Below, piece by piece: positions 10,666-21,389 of a stretch of 64,000 bases of DNA. The first letter of the stretch is position 1; each line of letters opens with the position of its first letter. This DNA comes from Prorocentrum cordatum. Taxonomy: Eukaryota > Sar > Dinophyceae > Prorocentrales > Prorocentraceae. The stretch spans positions 486,323-550,322 of the forward strand of contig CAUYUJ010022059.1 in NCBI GenBank assembly GCA_963575745.1, read 5' to 3'. The notes beneath the pieces are model-generated. The model did no database searches and had not been told where the DNA came from. It worked only from the letters and a program-made list of their open reading frames with translations. The position numbers and the translations under genes are program-made.

Positions 10666-11402
10666 TCAAATGTTTGATGCGTTGGTAATGTGGTCCTGCC
10701 CGCTGGCCAGGCAACCGAACATGGCCTCTGCATGCGTGATGCGGTCGCGCGTGTATCCACGAGCTCGGAGCTCAGCGCAAGCCTTTCGTATGTCTCCGAT
10801 AACGGGTGCATGAGAACGATAATGATGTGATGAGCGTTCATTTGCTGCGGCGGCCACGCAGCCGGGTCCACCGCTGTCTTTGGCGGCCTCGCAGCTGGGC
10901 TCGCCAGTGCCTTGGCGCGCGCAGCCGGCGCCTCGGAAAAGTATGCGCGCTCTCCCGTGCCTGACGACAGAACCTCGGTGGCCGGCCTGTCCCGGCAAGC
11001 GCGAGCTGCTGTGGCGCGCGCCTGCCCCCGTCATTCATTTTCAGGCGATGGGGGCGTCCAAATGCCCGTGCCGTGCGCCGCTGAGCCACTGCTCGAAGCG
11101 ATGATACCAAACTTCTCGGCGGCGTCATCTGCTCCTGCCGGTGTCCCTGCATTCACTCCAGCAGGTGTCCCTGCCGCAGAGCCGGGCGGCATCCGCTTGC
11201 TGCCCTCCTCGCGCATGGCCCGATACACCTTCGCCTGCAAATTGCGCAGGCCGAAGCCCTGATCGGCCGGTGCAGGAACATCCCCATGGGTCGTTCTTGC
11301 GATGCCAAGTCTTGAGGGTGTTGTTCGCCAAAGACTGGACCGTGAAAGAAATTGTCTCTTCATTGATGGAGAAGCAATTGCTTTGGTGTTCTGAGACACC
11401 AT
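10666..11402 (-). pseudogene. Copia-like polyprotein: region after protease
   Basis: Continues the polyprotein in broken frames: RKACAELRARGYTRDRITHAE near 10750, LRNLQAKVYRAMREEGSKRM near 11210, and Ala/Pro/Gly-rich spacers (GTPAGV, GTPAGA) created by three copies of the 14-bp palindrome (10410, 11137, 11161). No domain recognised. Confidence 0.45.
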
Positions 11403-11548
11403 GTGCGCATGGGCATCGTTGGGGGGCTGTCCCCGCGGTGCTCGATGCAGGCTGCCCTTATGTAGGCTCTGCGCTAGCTGCCTCTTTGACGAGCAAGGGT
11501 GCGTCTTCGCAGTGAGGATTGGCTGTTATAGTGAATGCCGTTGAGCCT

Positions 11549-12130
11549 TTATCCTCCGTTGCGGCCCCGTACTCGTCGACCTTGATCGCCAGGTGCCCTG
11601 AAGGCGTCTTCGTCAAACCAAGTACTCCGTCGCCTTTTTCCAGGGAGGAGCTTGTACATTTCTGAGCCTGGGATGATCATCTTCTCGTGCCCCTGCTGGA
11701 TCAGGATAGTCCTCATGTTGGACATACTCCCCAGACCCAGGATTGCAGGAATATTCTCGCCGGAACCTTCAGCCACGTTGACCGAATAGGTGTCCAGCCT
11801 GGCCAAGGCGGGCTTCCCCGCGGGATCTTCTTTCTCCTTGCATGCGATCTAGCAATGCAATGACTTGTCACAGATGGCGGCGCCATGCCCCGCATGGGAC
11901 ACGCGTAGCCTCGTCGTCAAGTTCAGCTTCTTGCTGTCGTGTCCATGGGAGCGTGACGCACGCTCGAATTTCCGTGCAGTCTTCAGACCAGTGATACTGA
12001 TGTTGCTGCCGATGTCCAATCGGATAGTCAGCATACCATCGACCATGGTCCCACTGTTCGCTGCCAGGGCCAACTCGTGGCGTTCTCCAAATATCCCTTG
12101 CACTTCGGACAGTGTTGTGTCATGCGTGCC
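11549..12130 (-). pseudogene. Copia-like polyprotein: retropepsin-like protease
   Basis: Aspartic protease that would cut the polyprotein. MVDGMLTIRLDIGSNISITG (about 11990-12050) places Asp-Ile-Gly-Ser where the Asp-Thr/Ser-Gly active site is expected. After a stop near 11850 the frame resumes with VAEGSGENIPAILGLGSMS and EKMIIPGSEMYKLLPG, matching the flap and C-terminal strands of retropepsins. The changed active-site triad and the stop argue that it is not functional. Confidence 0.75.
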
Positions 12131-12780
12131 TTTACGGAGTCTCTGTTTCAGCACCCAATCGATCCATGTCAAGGACGTGAGGATTTTCATGTACCTTCGT
12201 GCCTCTTCTCCTGCGATGGGATGTTTCTCGGAGATCCAGGCCGATGGGTTTTCGTCGTGCATATGGGGGTGCTGTGACGAGAGTGGCATGTTCTCAGAGG
12301 TGTCTTCATCTGCGAGCATAGCTATCTGCCAATCTGTGTTATCCATCAGCGCCGTGTGCAGCATATCACGCTCTGATATGGCGCTGGTGCCGCTGCGTGC
12401 GCTCACTGGGCTTTCAGCTCTACGTTGATTTCGCCGCGGGCGCCCATAGGGCATGTAGTCATGTGATACTTGGAGCCAATGCGAGCTCCGTTCAGTGTCC
12501 TTTTCTATGCGCCTCAGCCGCTGATCATGGGCAGGTAACCCCGCTGGTGTTGCCGCAGCAGGTGCCCCTGCATTGTTTGCTGATTCGGCGACCAGGGGTA
12601 TAGGCACATCTGTGGCAGGCGCGGTAGCTGCTGCTGCCTGTGCCGCGCTTGATGATGACGCAGGTTGCCCTGCAGGTGTAGTTGCGGCAGCTGTGCTGCA
12701 TGTCATCATCGCCGCGATGCGGTCGAGCTCTTCACGAAGGTCTCTGAGCTCGTTGGCCCCGCGGAGAATCTCTTCATGGC
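12131..12780 (-). pseudogene. Copia-like polyprotein: Gag-like linker before protease
   Basis: Part of the same open minus-strand frame as the protease. Contains a helix-rich segment (RRYMKILTSLTWIDWVLKQR; LSEVQGIFGERHELALAANS) and Ala/Pro-rich spacers holding three 14-bp palindromes (12531, 12558, 12660). QRLRRIEKDTERSSHW is charged. Probably the Gag/protease joint. Confidence 0.5.
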
Positions 12781-13060
12781 GACTTGCTGCATCCTGATCT
12801 CCAGCAAGGGCGCAGTGAAATTCAGCTGTGATGAGGCCCACATCCCGGCAAATAGCACAGGGCGCCTCACTCGCGGCACCTCCCAACGAGCCTGCCAGCT
12901 GTCGATCCACTTGCGCATGAGCAACTCGATCCCAGCATTGCGCGTGGAATATGCGGCCACGCTGAAGCCTCTACACCTTGTCGCGGTGCACAAAGTTACC
13001 CCGGCAAATGGCGCACATGTTGACATCGCTGTCGCTGATGGTTGGCGGCGTTGCCGATGG
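12781..13060 (-). pseudogene. Copia-like polyprotein: degenerate RING-H2-type finger
   Basis: Minus-strand reading gives MCAICRGNF, a TAG stop, then LQRGRIFHAQCWDR and, 28 residues on, CAICRD. The order Cys-x2-Cys, spacer, Phe-His-x2-Cys-Trp, spacer, Cys-x2-Cys is that of RING-H2 fingers (family signature LxCxHxFHxxCW), with the middle Cys and His changed to Arg. RING fingers usually recruit E2 enzymes in ubiquitin ligases. Its location just before the protease-linker region is unusual. Confidence 0.65.
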
Positions 13061-14621
13061 CCTGACGCGCGTCTGTCGCTCCAGCGTGGACTCGCCAATC
13101 TCGCATTGGATCGGCGGGGCCGTTGGCTGCTGCACGGCTGCAAGCGATGCCGGGCTGAAAGCAGGCGTCCCCGCGGAAACGGGAGTAGCGGTTTGCTCCG
13201 CACGGCCCGTCACGCGGCGTGCCTGTCGTTCTTGGTTGCGACGTTGCCGGGCCAATTGTACGATGAGGTTGGCCTGCTGCGCCGCGTGGATGGCCAGAAT
13301 CTCGGGAACGCAGCTCCCCCGTGGATGATGGCGCCACTAACCCAGGGCCATGGTGCATTACATCAGGGTCCATGGGGACGGCCAAGTATCCGTAGTGAGG
13401 TACTTGGCCTAGTACTCCGGGCTCGTATCCAGAGCCGCGCGTCAGCTGGGACTGGTAGAAGTCGTCAGCTGTTGCCCGAACAGACGGGTTATCCGGCTGA
13501 GAACCCACGCGTGGATGACCCGTCTCTTGAGCGTAATAGTCAGGGAACATCGGTGCACCCATCGGTCGTGCAGTTGGTCGTTCAGCAGCCGTTGGATCGC
13601 ACGTCGGGTGGCTGAAGAAAGCTGGAACATGCCCGGATCGATTGGGATGATCCGGTGGTGGGTTCGGGTCCGGAATATACTCCCATGGGGGTGTCCAGCC
13701 AGCGCTCGGGAGGTCAATGCCATCCCGACGCGTGCTCTGCATGGCCTCGCGCAGTTGCTTTTGCATCCACTGCTGCTGACCTGTCATGATCTGTCATGCT
13801 CTCAGCCCTCTGGGCAGCTTCGTGGTCAGAAACAGCAGGTTGCCCCGCAATTGGACGTGGCGATGCACATCTTGATGTCGCTTGCAAGGCCTGGTAGAGC
13901 TGGGGGTCCACTCTAATGCTCTTGAAGCCTGGCCTGCAGGCTGCTGGCACTCTCAGCACTCCGTGGATTCCTGAATGGAGCCCTGGCCCTGCTCATGGGC
14001 GCGAACGACGCAGGTTGCCCTGCAGGTGCTGGCAATAGTTGCGCCTGGGCACGCCACGGGTCGTTTGCATACAGCCCGTCGTTGGGCGCGATCCCGTTGG
14101 ATGCCATACCAGACAAGTCCGCACTCTGGGCCTGAATCCATGGTCCATCTGACCCCCCTGCAGGTGTCCCCGCTTGGCATCCCTCTTGCACCATCAAGAT
14201 GGCAGTGAGTTCGACCCCTTGCATGGGCGCCGGCTCGGGGACCTTCTGGTTGCAGGGAGTCTGAAGTACCATCCAATTCCTCAGCGTTGATGCGTCATAT
14301 GCAATGGTGTGCAGACTGTGGACGAAGATTGTTAGCACGCAGGTTGGCCCGCTCGTTGTCCTCGATGGTCAGAGGATTGATCCACGCCTGTCCAGTTCGA
14401 TCATGTCTACACTGAGTCCTGTTAGGCAGGATGCCTATGAGCTGGGCAATGTGGCTCGGCGGGATCCTGCCTTCCCGGCCTGCCGTCATAATAATATCTT
14501 TGGCGGGGCGCCAAGCCGCGATACTGTCGCAAACTAGTTTTTTGATGCTTACCATAATCAATACTTCGGAATCTATGCGCAGGCCTGACTGCATTCCGTT
14601 TGTCTCGAGGTACATGGGCAT
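13061..14621 (-). pseudogene. Copia-like polyprotein: N-terminal region
   Basis: Broken Pro/Ala/Gly-rich coding sequence upstream of the RING-like finger. Recognisable stretches are GLYANDPWRAQAQLLP (about 14040-14090) with the DPW motif, YYAQETGHPRVGSQPD, and WMQKQLREAMQSTRR (about 13735-13780). Contains 14-bp palindromes at 13161, 13835, 14010 and 14160, two of which are read as PAGQPA or QAGTPAGG. No capsid fold could be placed. Confidence 0.5.
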
Positions 14622-15060
14622 CCATGAATAAATTGTCTGCCCCTTCCATTGCCAGTATCATTGGCGCGGCATGACAGCCCGACATGGAGCATGTTCGGGA
14701 TATTGACCCATTTTGCACCATGGATAAAATAACAGGGTGCCCCTGGTGACGTCAAGTCGGTGACCCGTTTGCACAGGGACTCGGGGCATTAAGGAAAGCT
14801 TAGCAGGGGACCCAGGGCGCATCCATATCCAGTTTCCATGGATTCCCCCCCCCCGTCCATGCCCGATTCGCGTCGCACACCCCCGTGGATTTCTCTTCGG
14901 TTGACGAGACCATCGGCGTCATCTCCCCACCGAACAACAATGATTCGTCCTCCTCAAAGCAAGACTTTGGTCTCGAGGGCCCTCGGCCTCCTTCTCCCTC
15001 CCCTCCTCCAGGGATGGGAGGGATGGGGTAGGATGTCACATGTTGACGCGGGCGCACCTA
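14622..15060. other. no confident gene; C10 tract
   Basis: A C10 run at 14845-14854 and mixed-composition sequence. A short plus-strand frame near 14885-15030 reads VDFSSVDETIGVISPPNNND, which looks protein-like but has no start or splice support. Nothing else supported. Confidence 0.35.
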
Positions 15061-15064
15061 GCTT

Positions 15065-15122
15065 GCCTCCCCCCTTCCCCCCCTTCTCCTTCCCTCCTCC
15101 ACCTCTCGTCCTCGCCCTCGTC

Positions 15123-15154
<32 letters not shown>

Positions 15155-15700
15155 TCCCCTATCGTCCTATCCTCCTCCTATCCTCCTCCTCTTCCTCTGC
15201 CTCCTCCTCTTATCCTCTTATCTTTCTATCCTCCTCCTCCTCCTATCCCCCTATCCGCCTCGCCTCCTCCTATCCTCCTGTCCTCCTACCCTCTTATCTT
15301 CCTCCTCCTCCTCCTCCTCCTCCTCGCTTCCTCGCTCCCCTATCCTCCTATCATCATCCTTCTATCCTCCTCCTGTCCCCCTCCTATCCTCCTCCTCGCT
15401 CCCCTGTCCTCCTATCCTCCTCCTATCTTCCTATCCTCCTCCTCCTCGTGCTCCTCCTCCTATCCTCCTCCTATCGTCGTCGTCGTCGTCCTCCTCCTCT
15501 TCCTCCTCCGATCCTCCTATTCCCTTCTCGTCCTCCTCCTCCTCCTCCTCCGATCCTCCTCCTCCTATCCTCCTCCTCCTCCTCCTCCTCCTCCTCCTCC
15601 TCTTCCTCCTCCTATCCTCCTAGATCTCCTTCCTCTTCCCATTCTCCTCCTCGCTCCCCTTCCCTCCCGCTCCGTCGTCGTCCTCGGTCCGAGGGCCTCT
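15065..15700. repeat. CCT/CCTAT pyrimidine microsatellite
   Basis: About 630 bp made almost only of CTCCTC, CCTAT and CGTCGT blocks on the plus strand. Open frames are Ser/Leu/Pro runs and are rejected. It lies just upstream of gene A and resembles the introns of the genes that follow. Confidence 0.9.
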
Positions 15701-15869
15701 AGGGCTTCGTCGTCCTCGGTCCGAGGTCCGAGGGCCTCTAGGGCCGCTTCCCTCCATCCCCTTCCCTCCCGCTCCTCTCCCTCCTCCTCGCCGCCGTCGT
15801 CGTCGGTCCGAGGGCCTCTAGGGCCTCGGGGAAGCCCCCCAGCGGGGGCCCGGGCCCCGCCGTGGGCCC

Positions 15870-15977
15870 ATGGACCTCGCCGCGCTCGGGCTCGCCGACG
15901 TGGCCCGCCAGGCGGCGAGGCCGAGCGGCGGGCTGCGGCGGCGCGTTGGCAACGCGTTGCCGCAGCAGGACGGATGG
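15870..15977 (+). CDS. gene A, putative first exon
   Basis: ATG opens 36 codons (MDLAALGLADVARQAARPSG and on) ending exactly at a GTAAGA donor in phase 0. The following purine-rich GAGGAG stretch (about 15990-16170) would be the intron. Assignment to gene A rests on strand, proximity and phase; it could be a separate small gene. Confidence 0.45.
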
Positions 15978-16327
15978 GTAAGAAACGAGGAGGACGACGA
16001 GGAGGTCGGAGGAGGAGGAGGAGGAGGAGGAGGAGGAGGAGGGCGACGACGACTGCGAGGATAATGAGGAGCAGCCGCAGGATAAGGAGGGGAAGAGAAG
16101 GGGAGGAGGAGGGAAGGGGGACGGGGATGAGGGTGATGATGATGATGAAGAGGAGGAGGAAGAGGCTCGGGGCCCGGGGCCCCCTGGCGAACTTCGGGGG
16201 CCCTCCGACTCCTCGTCGACGCGGCTGGGCGCGGCTCGTGAAACTGGTGCGCTCGGACCCCAGGAGGGGTCCAGGGCCCGGGGGTCCAGGGTCCAGGGTC
16301 GTCGTCGTCGTCGCCCTCCCTCCGAAG

Positions 16328-16420
16328 GTCGTGCTGTACTCCTGGGAGTCGGCGCGGCGCACGAGCGCGGGCCGCGTGGACGGCCGCGCGCTGGTGCGGG
16401 GGCTGGTGACCATCAGCCAG
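16328..16420 (+). CDS. gene A, putative exon 2
   Basis: Thirty-one codons between an AAG acceptor and a CAG/GTCGCC donor, both phase 0: VVLYSWESARRTSAGRVDGR and on to LVTISQ. Preceded by GTCGTC repeats and followed by a GGGAGG-rich intron. The family is not recognised from this piece alone. Confidence 0.45.
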
Positions 16421-16677
16421 GTCGCCCGGACTCGTCTAAGGGGGGTGGGAGGCAGTGGGAGGGAAGGGAGAAAGAGGGAGGGAGTGGAGGGAGTGGAGGG
16501 AGGGATGGTAGAGAGGGGATGGGGGGGTGACAGGAGGGAGAGAGGGAGAAAGGGGTCGGAGGGAGGGGGGGAGGGAGAAGGGGAGGGAGAGTTGATGGAG
16601 GGAAAGGGAGGGCGGAGGCGAGAGATGGAGGAGAGGGTGGAGAGATGAGGGAGGCGAGGACTTGAGTTTCGCCCCAG

Positions 16678-16800
16678 GTTTTCAAGCTCGACGTCGGCTC
16701 CGAGGGGTCCGAGTCCGAGTCGGCGCGGCAGCGCGGCCTGTTGGACATCAGCTCCCAGGCGGACTCGTTCGTGTGGGCGGTGCAGCCCGCCAGCCAGCGA
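16678..16800 (+). CDS. gene A, putative exon 3
   Basis: Starts after a GCCCCAG acceptor: VFKLDVGSEGSESESARQRG then DISSQADSFVWAV. The 3' boundary is uncertain. An acidic stretch after a TTGCAG at about 16904 (VADDDEDEN and more Asp) may be a further exon. Confidence 0.4.
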
Positions 16801-17275
16801 GCGCTTCCAGCAGCCGTGGAGTTGCCAGCCACCGCTTCCAGGAGGTGGGGCCGTGTTGCTCGTCTGGAGCTGCGCGCTCGTGTTGAGCTAGCTCGATCGT
16901 TGCAGGTGGCCGACGACGACGAAGACGAAAACGACGACGACGACGGCGACGGCGGCGATGACGAAGACGACCATTCGTCCTCCGCTCCCTCCTGCTCCTC
17001 CTCCATCCTCTCCTCCTTCCCCTCTTCCCCCTTCCTCCTTTCTCCTCCTCCTTCCTCCTCTCATCCTTTTCCTCCAGCTTCCTCTTCCGCCCCGCTCCCG
17101 AGGGGGAATTGTAGGAGGCCAGTGGTTGGTCGGGCGGGTTTGGACAGGTAGGAAGGGACGAAGTAGGAGGAAGAAAGGGGGGAGGGGAAGGAAGGAGGAG
17201 GAAGGAGGATGAGGGGACGGGGGGGGGGGGGGATGTGGGGCGAGCCCCGCCGCCGCGATGCCGCCCGGCCGTCAG

Positions 17276-18551
17276 GCGGCGATTGGGGGCATCGACAAGT
17301 GCTTCAGGACGCACGGCGACATCGGCCAGGCCGCAGCCTCGGGCAGGGTCTTGTTCATTGTCAGCGATGGGAGCAGCGTGAGAGAGATGGGGATCCCGAT
17401 TCCGACTGCCGTCTCCGCGCCCCCGGCCCTTCCCGCTGCTGTGCCTGCTGATCCTCCCGAGCGTTTCGACATCTCTGAGTTGCTCTCGCTCTCTCCACTC
17501 GCGAGCGTTTCTGACAAACACTGGCAGCCTCAGTGGTGCAAAGAGTATTCCCCCGAAATCTTGATCAAATGCTGGAAGCTCCGAACGACGCTTCTATCGC
17601 GCAGGACAAATCTGACAGATGTTTTGCATATGGCCCTGGATCTTGCAGCCCCCCCTGTTCTGAGGGACGAAATTGTTCGGAAATTCCGCAGGGGTGAATG
17701 GAAGTTGCCCAGCGCCACAAAGATGGACTCAGTTGGAAGGCGCGCCAATATCTGCCAGATCCTTTACCAAAGAGAGTTGCATCGATATCGAGGGTTCTCC
17801 CGCCAATGGATGGCGGATGCGTCGCCGCAGGGCGGCTGCAACTTTTACGTGGTAACGGAGTCCAGGGTTTCCTTCACTCTCAAAGCGACTGTTTCCGACA
17901 AAATCACTTGTATGAGGGACAGCTTCGAGACTCGATACCTCCCCTTGCTGACCCTGGGGCATGGTGCGACAAGCCTCATATACAAAGGATTGGCAACCCA
18001 ACACGCCATCGCCCTAGAGTGTGGCACATGGGAAACATTCGACAAAGCCCGATACGAAATCAGAACATGGACGAGTGACCAGGGTAGAGAAGCTGAACTC
18101 GTAGACTGCCCGCTCTTATTGGATGGGAGGCTGTCCGACATTGTTGCTGCGATTACGAAGATTCGGACGGGCGAGGTACACATCAATTCGGCTTTTGGGC
18201 GATGTGCGTTTTTTCCTCCCGTTGGCAATTGGAATCCCCGATGCTCTTCACATACTTTACAATTCTTTGGAGCGTGCAGTCACGGCGCATCCCACTTGGA
18301 AACAGACAGAGAAAAGGTTTCGGGCCCTGGCGAATTTGTTAGGAAACAAAGACCTCCGCAGTAGACTGCGCATGAAATGCATGGACCACGAGTTTCAGAG
18401 AGATGTTCTTGATATGTGGTCTATCAGTGGGCACTTCAACTGGAAGTGGGAATACATGGAAAAGTTCACAAGCCAACTATGCAAAGTACTTCCCGTCATT
18501 CGAGGGTGTTGGGACAAGGGCAAGATGCGATCGGGCTCCGACAACATGGAG
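17276..18551 (+). CDS. gene A, large exon: transposase-like N-terminal half (one frameshift)
   Basis: Starts after a CGTCAG acceptor and ends at a GTCCCT donor, phase 0 both sides. It belongs to an uncharacterised protein family I take to be dispersed in dinoflagellate genomes. Landmarks: WQPQWCKEYSPEILIKCWKL, MADASPQGGCNFYVV (Asp at the end of a strand), LPLLTLGHGATSL, ECGTWETFDKARYEIRTWTS, then DQGREAELVD (second Asp) and IGIPDALHILYNSLE. The frame changes inside T6 at 18209-18214; removing one T restores the reading AFFLPLAIGIP. Reading it as a DDE transposase is inference from the Asp/Asp/Glu layout with the later exon. The T-run shift may be a sequencing error or real decay. Confidence 0.65.
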
Positions 18552-18976
18552 GTCCCTGGGCGTCGGGGGTTTTGAAATTGGGGGTGTCAGACGAAACACT
18601 TTTGATATTTTTTCGAGGCCCGAGGTGGGCTCGAGGGGGGGCCCGGGAGGGCCTCGCGACTGGCCAAGTAGGGCCACCAAAGGGGCCCAAGATGGTTAAA
18701 AAAGCGGTCCCAGGATTTTCGGGTCCTTCTATTCCTCCTCCTCCTCCTCCTCCTCCTCCTCTTCCTTCTCCTCCTCCTCCTCCTTCCTACTCGCTCCTTT
18801 ACTCCTCCTCCTCCCCTCCTCCTTCATCGCCCCCCGTGTCCGCCTCCTCCCCCTTCTCCTTCCTACTTGCTCCTTTACTCTCTCCTCCCCCCTTGCCCTC
18901 CCTTTCTTCCCCTGCCGCCCTTGGCCTCTCTGCCCGTCTCCTTCGCCTCTTGCTGACCCTCCGCCGCCGCCTGCAG
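18552..18976 (+). other. gene A intron with CT-rich 3' part
   Basis: Donor GTCCCT, acceptor CTGCAG. Its 5' half has GGGCCC-rich sequence; the 3' half is a long CCTCCTCCT tract (about 18728-18960). The exons on both sides join in phase 0 (NME to VTVIDEFHLAMHDD). Confidence 0.6.
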
Positions 18977-19431
18977 GTCACCGTCATCGACGAGTTCCAC
19001 CTCGCTATGCACGACGATAGCCTGCTGGCGCACACTCAGTTGCTGTGCGGGGTCTGCGTCGGCTTGGGGAAGCAGGCATCTTGGTTTGGGGGGTGCCGAT
19101 GCCATGAGTGGATTCTCAGAGACCCCGACGCGGCCCCTAGCCAGAGATGGCCGAAGTACGAGGCGCTCTCAGCGAATTGCATTTGGAAAGGAAGAAGGCT
19201 GATAGAGTTGCCACATGGCCATATTGAAACCACATGCAGATACATCAACGAATACACATCTCATGGGCTGCAGCAAGGTTTGGCCAACACTCTTGCGGGT
19301 GAGCGGGGTCGACTAGTTCAAATGGAGGCCGACCTCGAGCGAGAGATTACGAACGAGATTCGAAGTAAATTCCAATTTGCCGTGGAATTGCCATATTCGT
19401 TGGTGGCCGCATTGGGGGCCAAGCATGCGAG
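18977..19431 (+). CDS. gene A, middle exon
   Basis: Begins VTVIDEFHLAMHDD and continues with a Cys/His/Trp-rich patch (LLCGVCVGLGKQASWFGGCR, then CHEWILRDP), followed by a helical stretch (MEADLEREITNEIRSKFQFA). Ends at a GTATCC donor in phase 2, which matches the phase of the next exon (TTGCAG acceptor at 19748-19753), restoring an Arg codon across the junction. Confidence 0.65.
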
Positions 19432-19753
19432 GTATCCAGCTGAGGACCCGCGGGGCACAATCTTTCATGCCCCCATCCCTCCCGCCTCCCGGCCACGCCA
19501 CGGGCGGGGGCAAGGTGGTGGAGGAGCAGGAGGAGGAGGGGGAGGAGGAGGAGGAGATGGAGGAGGAGACGAAGACGGAAGGATAGGGGTTAGAAGGATA
19601 AGGATTCGAGGCTAACAATAAGGAGACGCAAGTGGGTGTGCCCTCTCCATTATCCTGCTTCTTCTGCCCCCATCCTGCGCTGCCGCCCTATCACTACCCC
19701 CCCGGCCCCAACTCAGTCTCCTCATTTCCGCGACCCCCCGCCCAGGATTGCAG

Positions 19754-20795
19754 GCGACTGGTCAGAGCGAGCCTGGCAGAGAGGGACCGCGTGGTTGCGG
19801 CTGGCGAGGCCAGAAAGCTCCACCGCGTGACGCGCCATCTCATCCTCGGCGCGGACAACATGCTGCGGCAGGGCATTGAGAGGTTCGCACATGGGGGGGA
19901 TCTCTCGCCTGATGTCGAATGGGAGCTGCTACAATACGCCCTTGGACTTTCCGTGTCCCGCCGAGTGGAAGGAGTGCACGCTCAGATAAGAATATTGCAG
20001 CGTAAGAAAATACGGATGAGCCCATGTCTCCTCAACGAATCTCTGAACAAGACGGCAGTGCTGAAATTGTTTGACTCAGACCCAGATTTCCACGCATTTG
20101 TTTGCAAGCACCTTCAAAGGAGTAGATTGGCATGGCAAGCTCTAATGCACACAGTGCCCCCCGACGAGAGATGGCGCTGCAAAATATTCGGCAAGGAAAG
20201 AGCGCGGTGGGCGGATATCTATATGTTTTCACCAGAATCTCAACATCGTGCGATTGGGGGCCAGACTGCTGTACATCGTCATTGGGTTGCGTCTACCGCT
20301 TCAACTCTAGAGCCATCCACCACTCCGCCCTCGAGCTCGCCTACATTTCCTCTCATGACGAGTTTTCTGAAGAGTCGCTTGGAAGTCCCTGGAGTTGTAT
20401 TCTCCCTACCACTTCAGATTTTCAATGATTGCGTTTTCGAGGCATCGGACCCGAGCCCTGTCCTGGAAGCACTGCCAGATCCAGCGATGCAACTCGATTG
20501 CCTAGTCGAGGTTCAGAGAGAGCCAGTGGGCCACGACGATGCTGCGGATCATCAGCACTTCCAAGTTGTGAATGCCCGGCCCGAAGATCCGAAGTTCATG
20601 AAAGTTGCTCACAAAAGCTCGGTCAGATGCACGATTGTCGTCACTCGCCTTCGACGCACAGGGGACAACACGTTTCGGTTCGACGACGGCGTGCCCTTGC
20701 ACTTGGACTTGTGCCACTTGTGCACAGACGACAGGGTGCGCCAGCTGCGCGGCTGGACGGCCGCCCCCGGCGCCGCCCTGGCGACCATCACCGAG
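19754..20795 (+). CDS. gene A, exon with the candidate third acidic residue
   Basis: Reads RLVRASLAERDRVVAAGEAR, then YALGLSVSRRVEGVHAQIRI (about 19935-20000), FHAFVCKHLQRSRLAWQ and a C-terminal part with RPEDPKFMKVAHKSS. The RRVEGVHAQI segment is a Glu in a helix followed by His, as in the third catalytic position of several eukaryotic DDE transposases; here that is inference. Ends at a GCCAGT donor in phase 0, followed by an intron with TCTCTC and CCCC tracts. Confidence 0.65.
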
Positions 20796-21003
20796 GCCAG
20801 TCATCCATTTCTGTACCCTCTGTCCTTCACGCGCGCACACGCGCACACACTCTCTCTCTCTATCTTTCTCTCCACCCACTTCCCCCCCCCTCCCCCTTCT
20901 CCCCAGTTCGCCCTCCTCCACACTTCCCCTTCCTCATTTTCCCCCCCCTTCCCGCTTCCCCCCCCTCCCCGCTTCGCCCTGCCAGCGCCGCGGCTCCTCC
21001 CAG

Positions 21004-21078
21004 GCGGCCGAGCGGGACTTCAGCGCCGCCCTCGCCATCGTCGGCGAGGGTCCTCCTGCGGGGCCGAAGTGCGCCAAG
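21004..21078 (+). CDS. gene A, 25-codon exon
   Basis: AAERDFSAALAIVGEGPPAG and PKCAK, from a CCCAG acceptor to a GATGGC (GA-type) donor, phase 0 at both ends. The next intron is GGAGGA-rich with a CCGCCGCCCCCC stretch. Confidence 0.55.
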
Positions 21079-21389
21079 GATGGCGAGGGAGCGAACGACG
21101 GAGAACGAAAGAGTGGAGGAGGAGGAGGAGGTGGTGGAGGAGAGGAGGAGAGAGGAGGGAGGATGGGAGAGGAGTCTGGAGGAGGAGGAGGAAGAGGACG
21201 AAAGGAGGATATGAAAAGCCCAGCATTTCGTTTTTGCCCTCCCCCATCCCCTCCCCCAGAGGGCCCCGAGGGCCCCAGAGGCGGCAGATTTCCCAAACCT
21301 CCTCGTCCGCCACCGCCGCCCCCCCCCCGCCCCCCCCTTTGGCCAGGGGGGTTCGGGGCGTTCGGTGAGCAGCTTCGCCCAGCTCCCAG

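Larger units (their letters stand above)
7261..14173. repeat. dispersed 14-bp palindrome, cluster 1 (15 copies)
   Basis: Consensus GCRGG-TNNC-CCYGC (5-bp stem, 4-nt loop). Starts at 7261, 8288, 8402, 9646, 10410, 11137, 11161, 11808, 12531, 12558, 12660, 13161, 13835, 14010 and 14160. Pairs are 24-27 bp apart at 11137/11161 and 12531/12558. All lie within the minus-strand Copia-like element. Confidence 0.85.

Noticed and set aside
15040-15702. Ser/Pro/Leu-rich ORFs
   Set aside because: Translations of the CCTCCT/CCTAT microsatellite without start context or motifs.
15565-16413. Minus-strand 282-codon Arg/Pro frame
   Set aside because: Covers microsatellites and the antisense of putative gene A exons; no protein-like segment.
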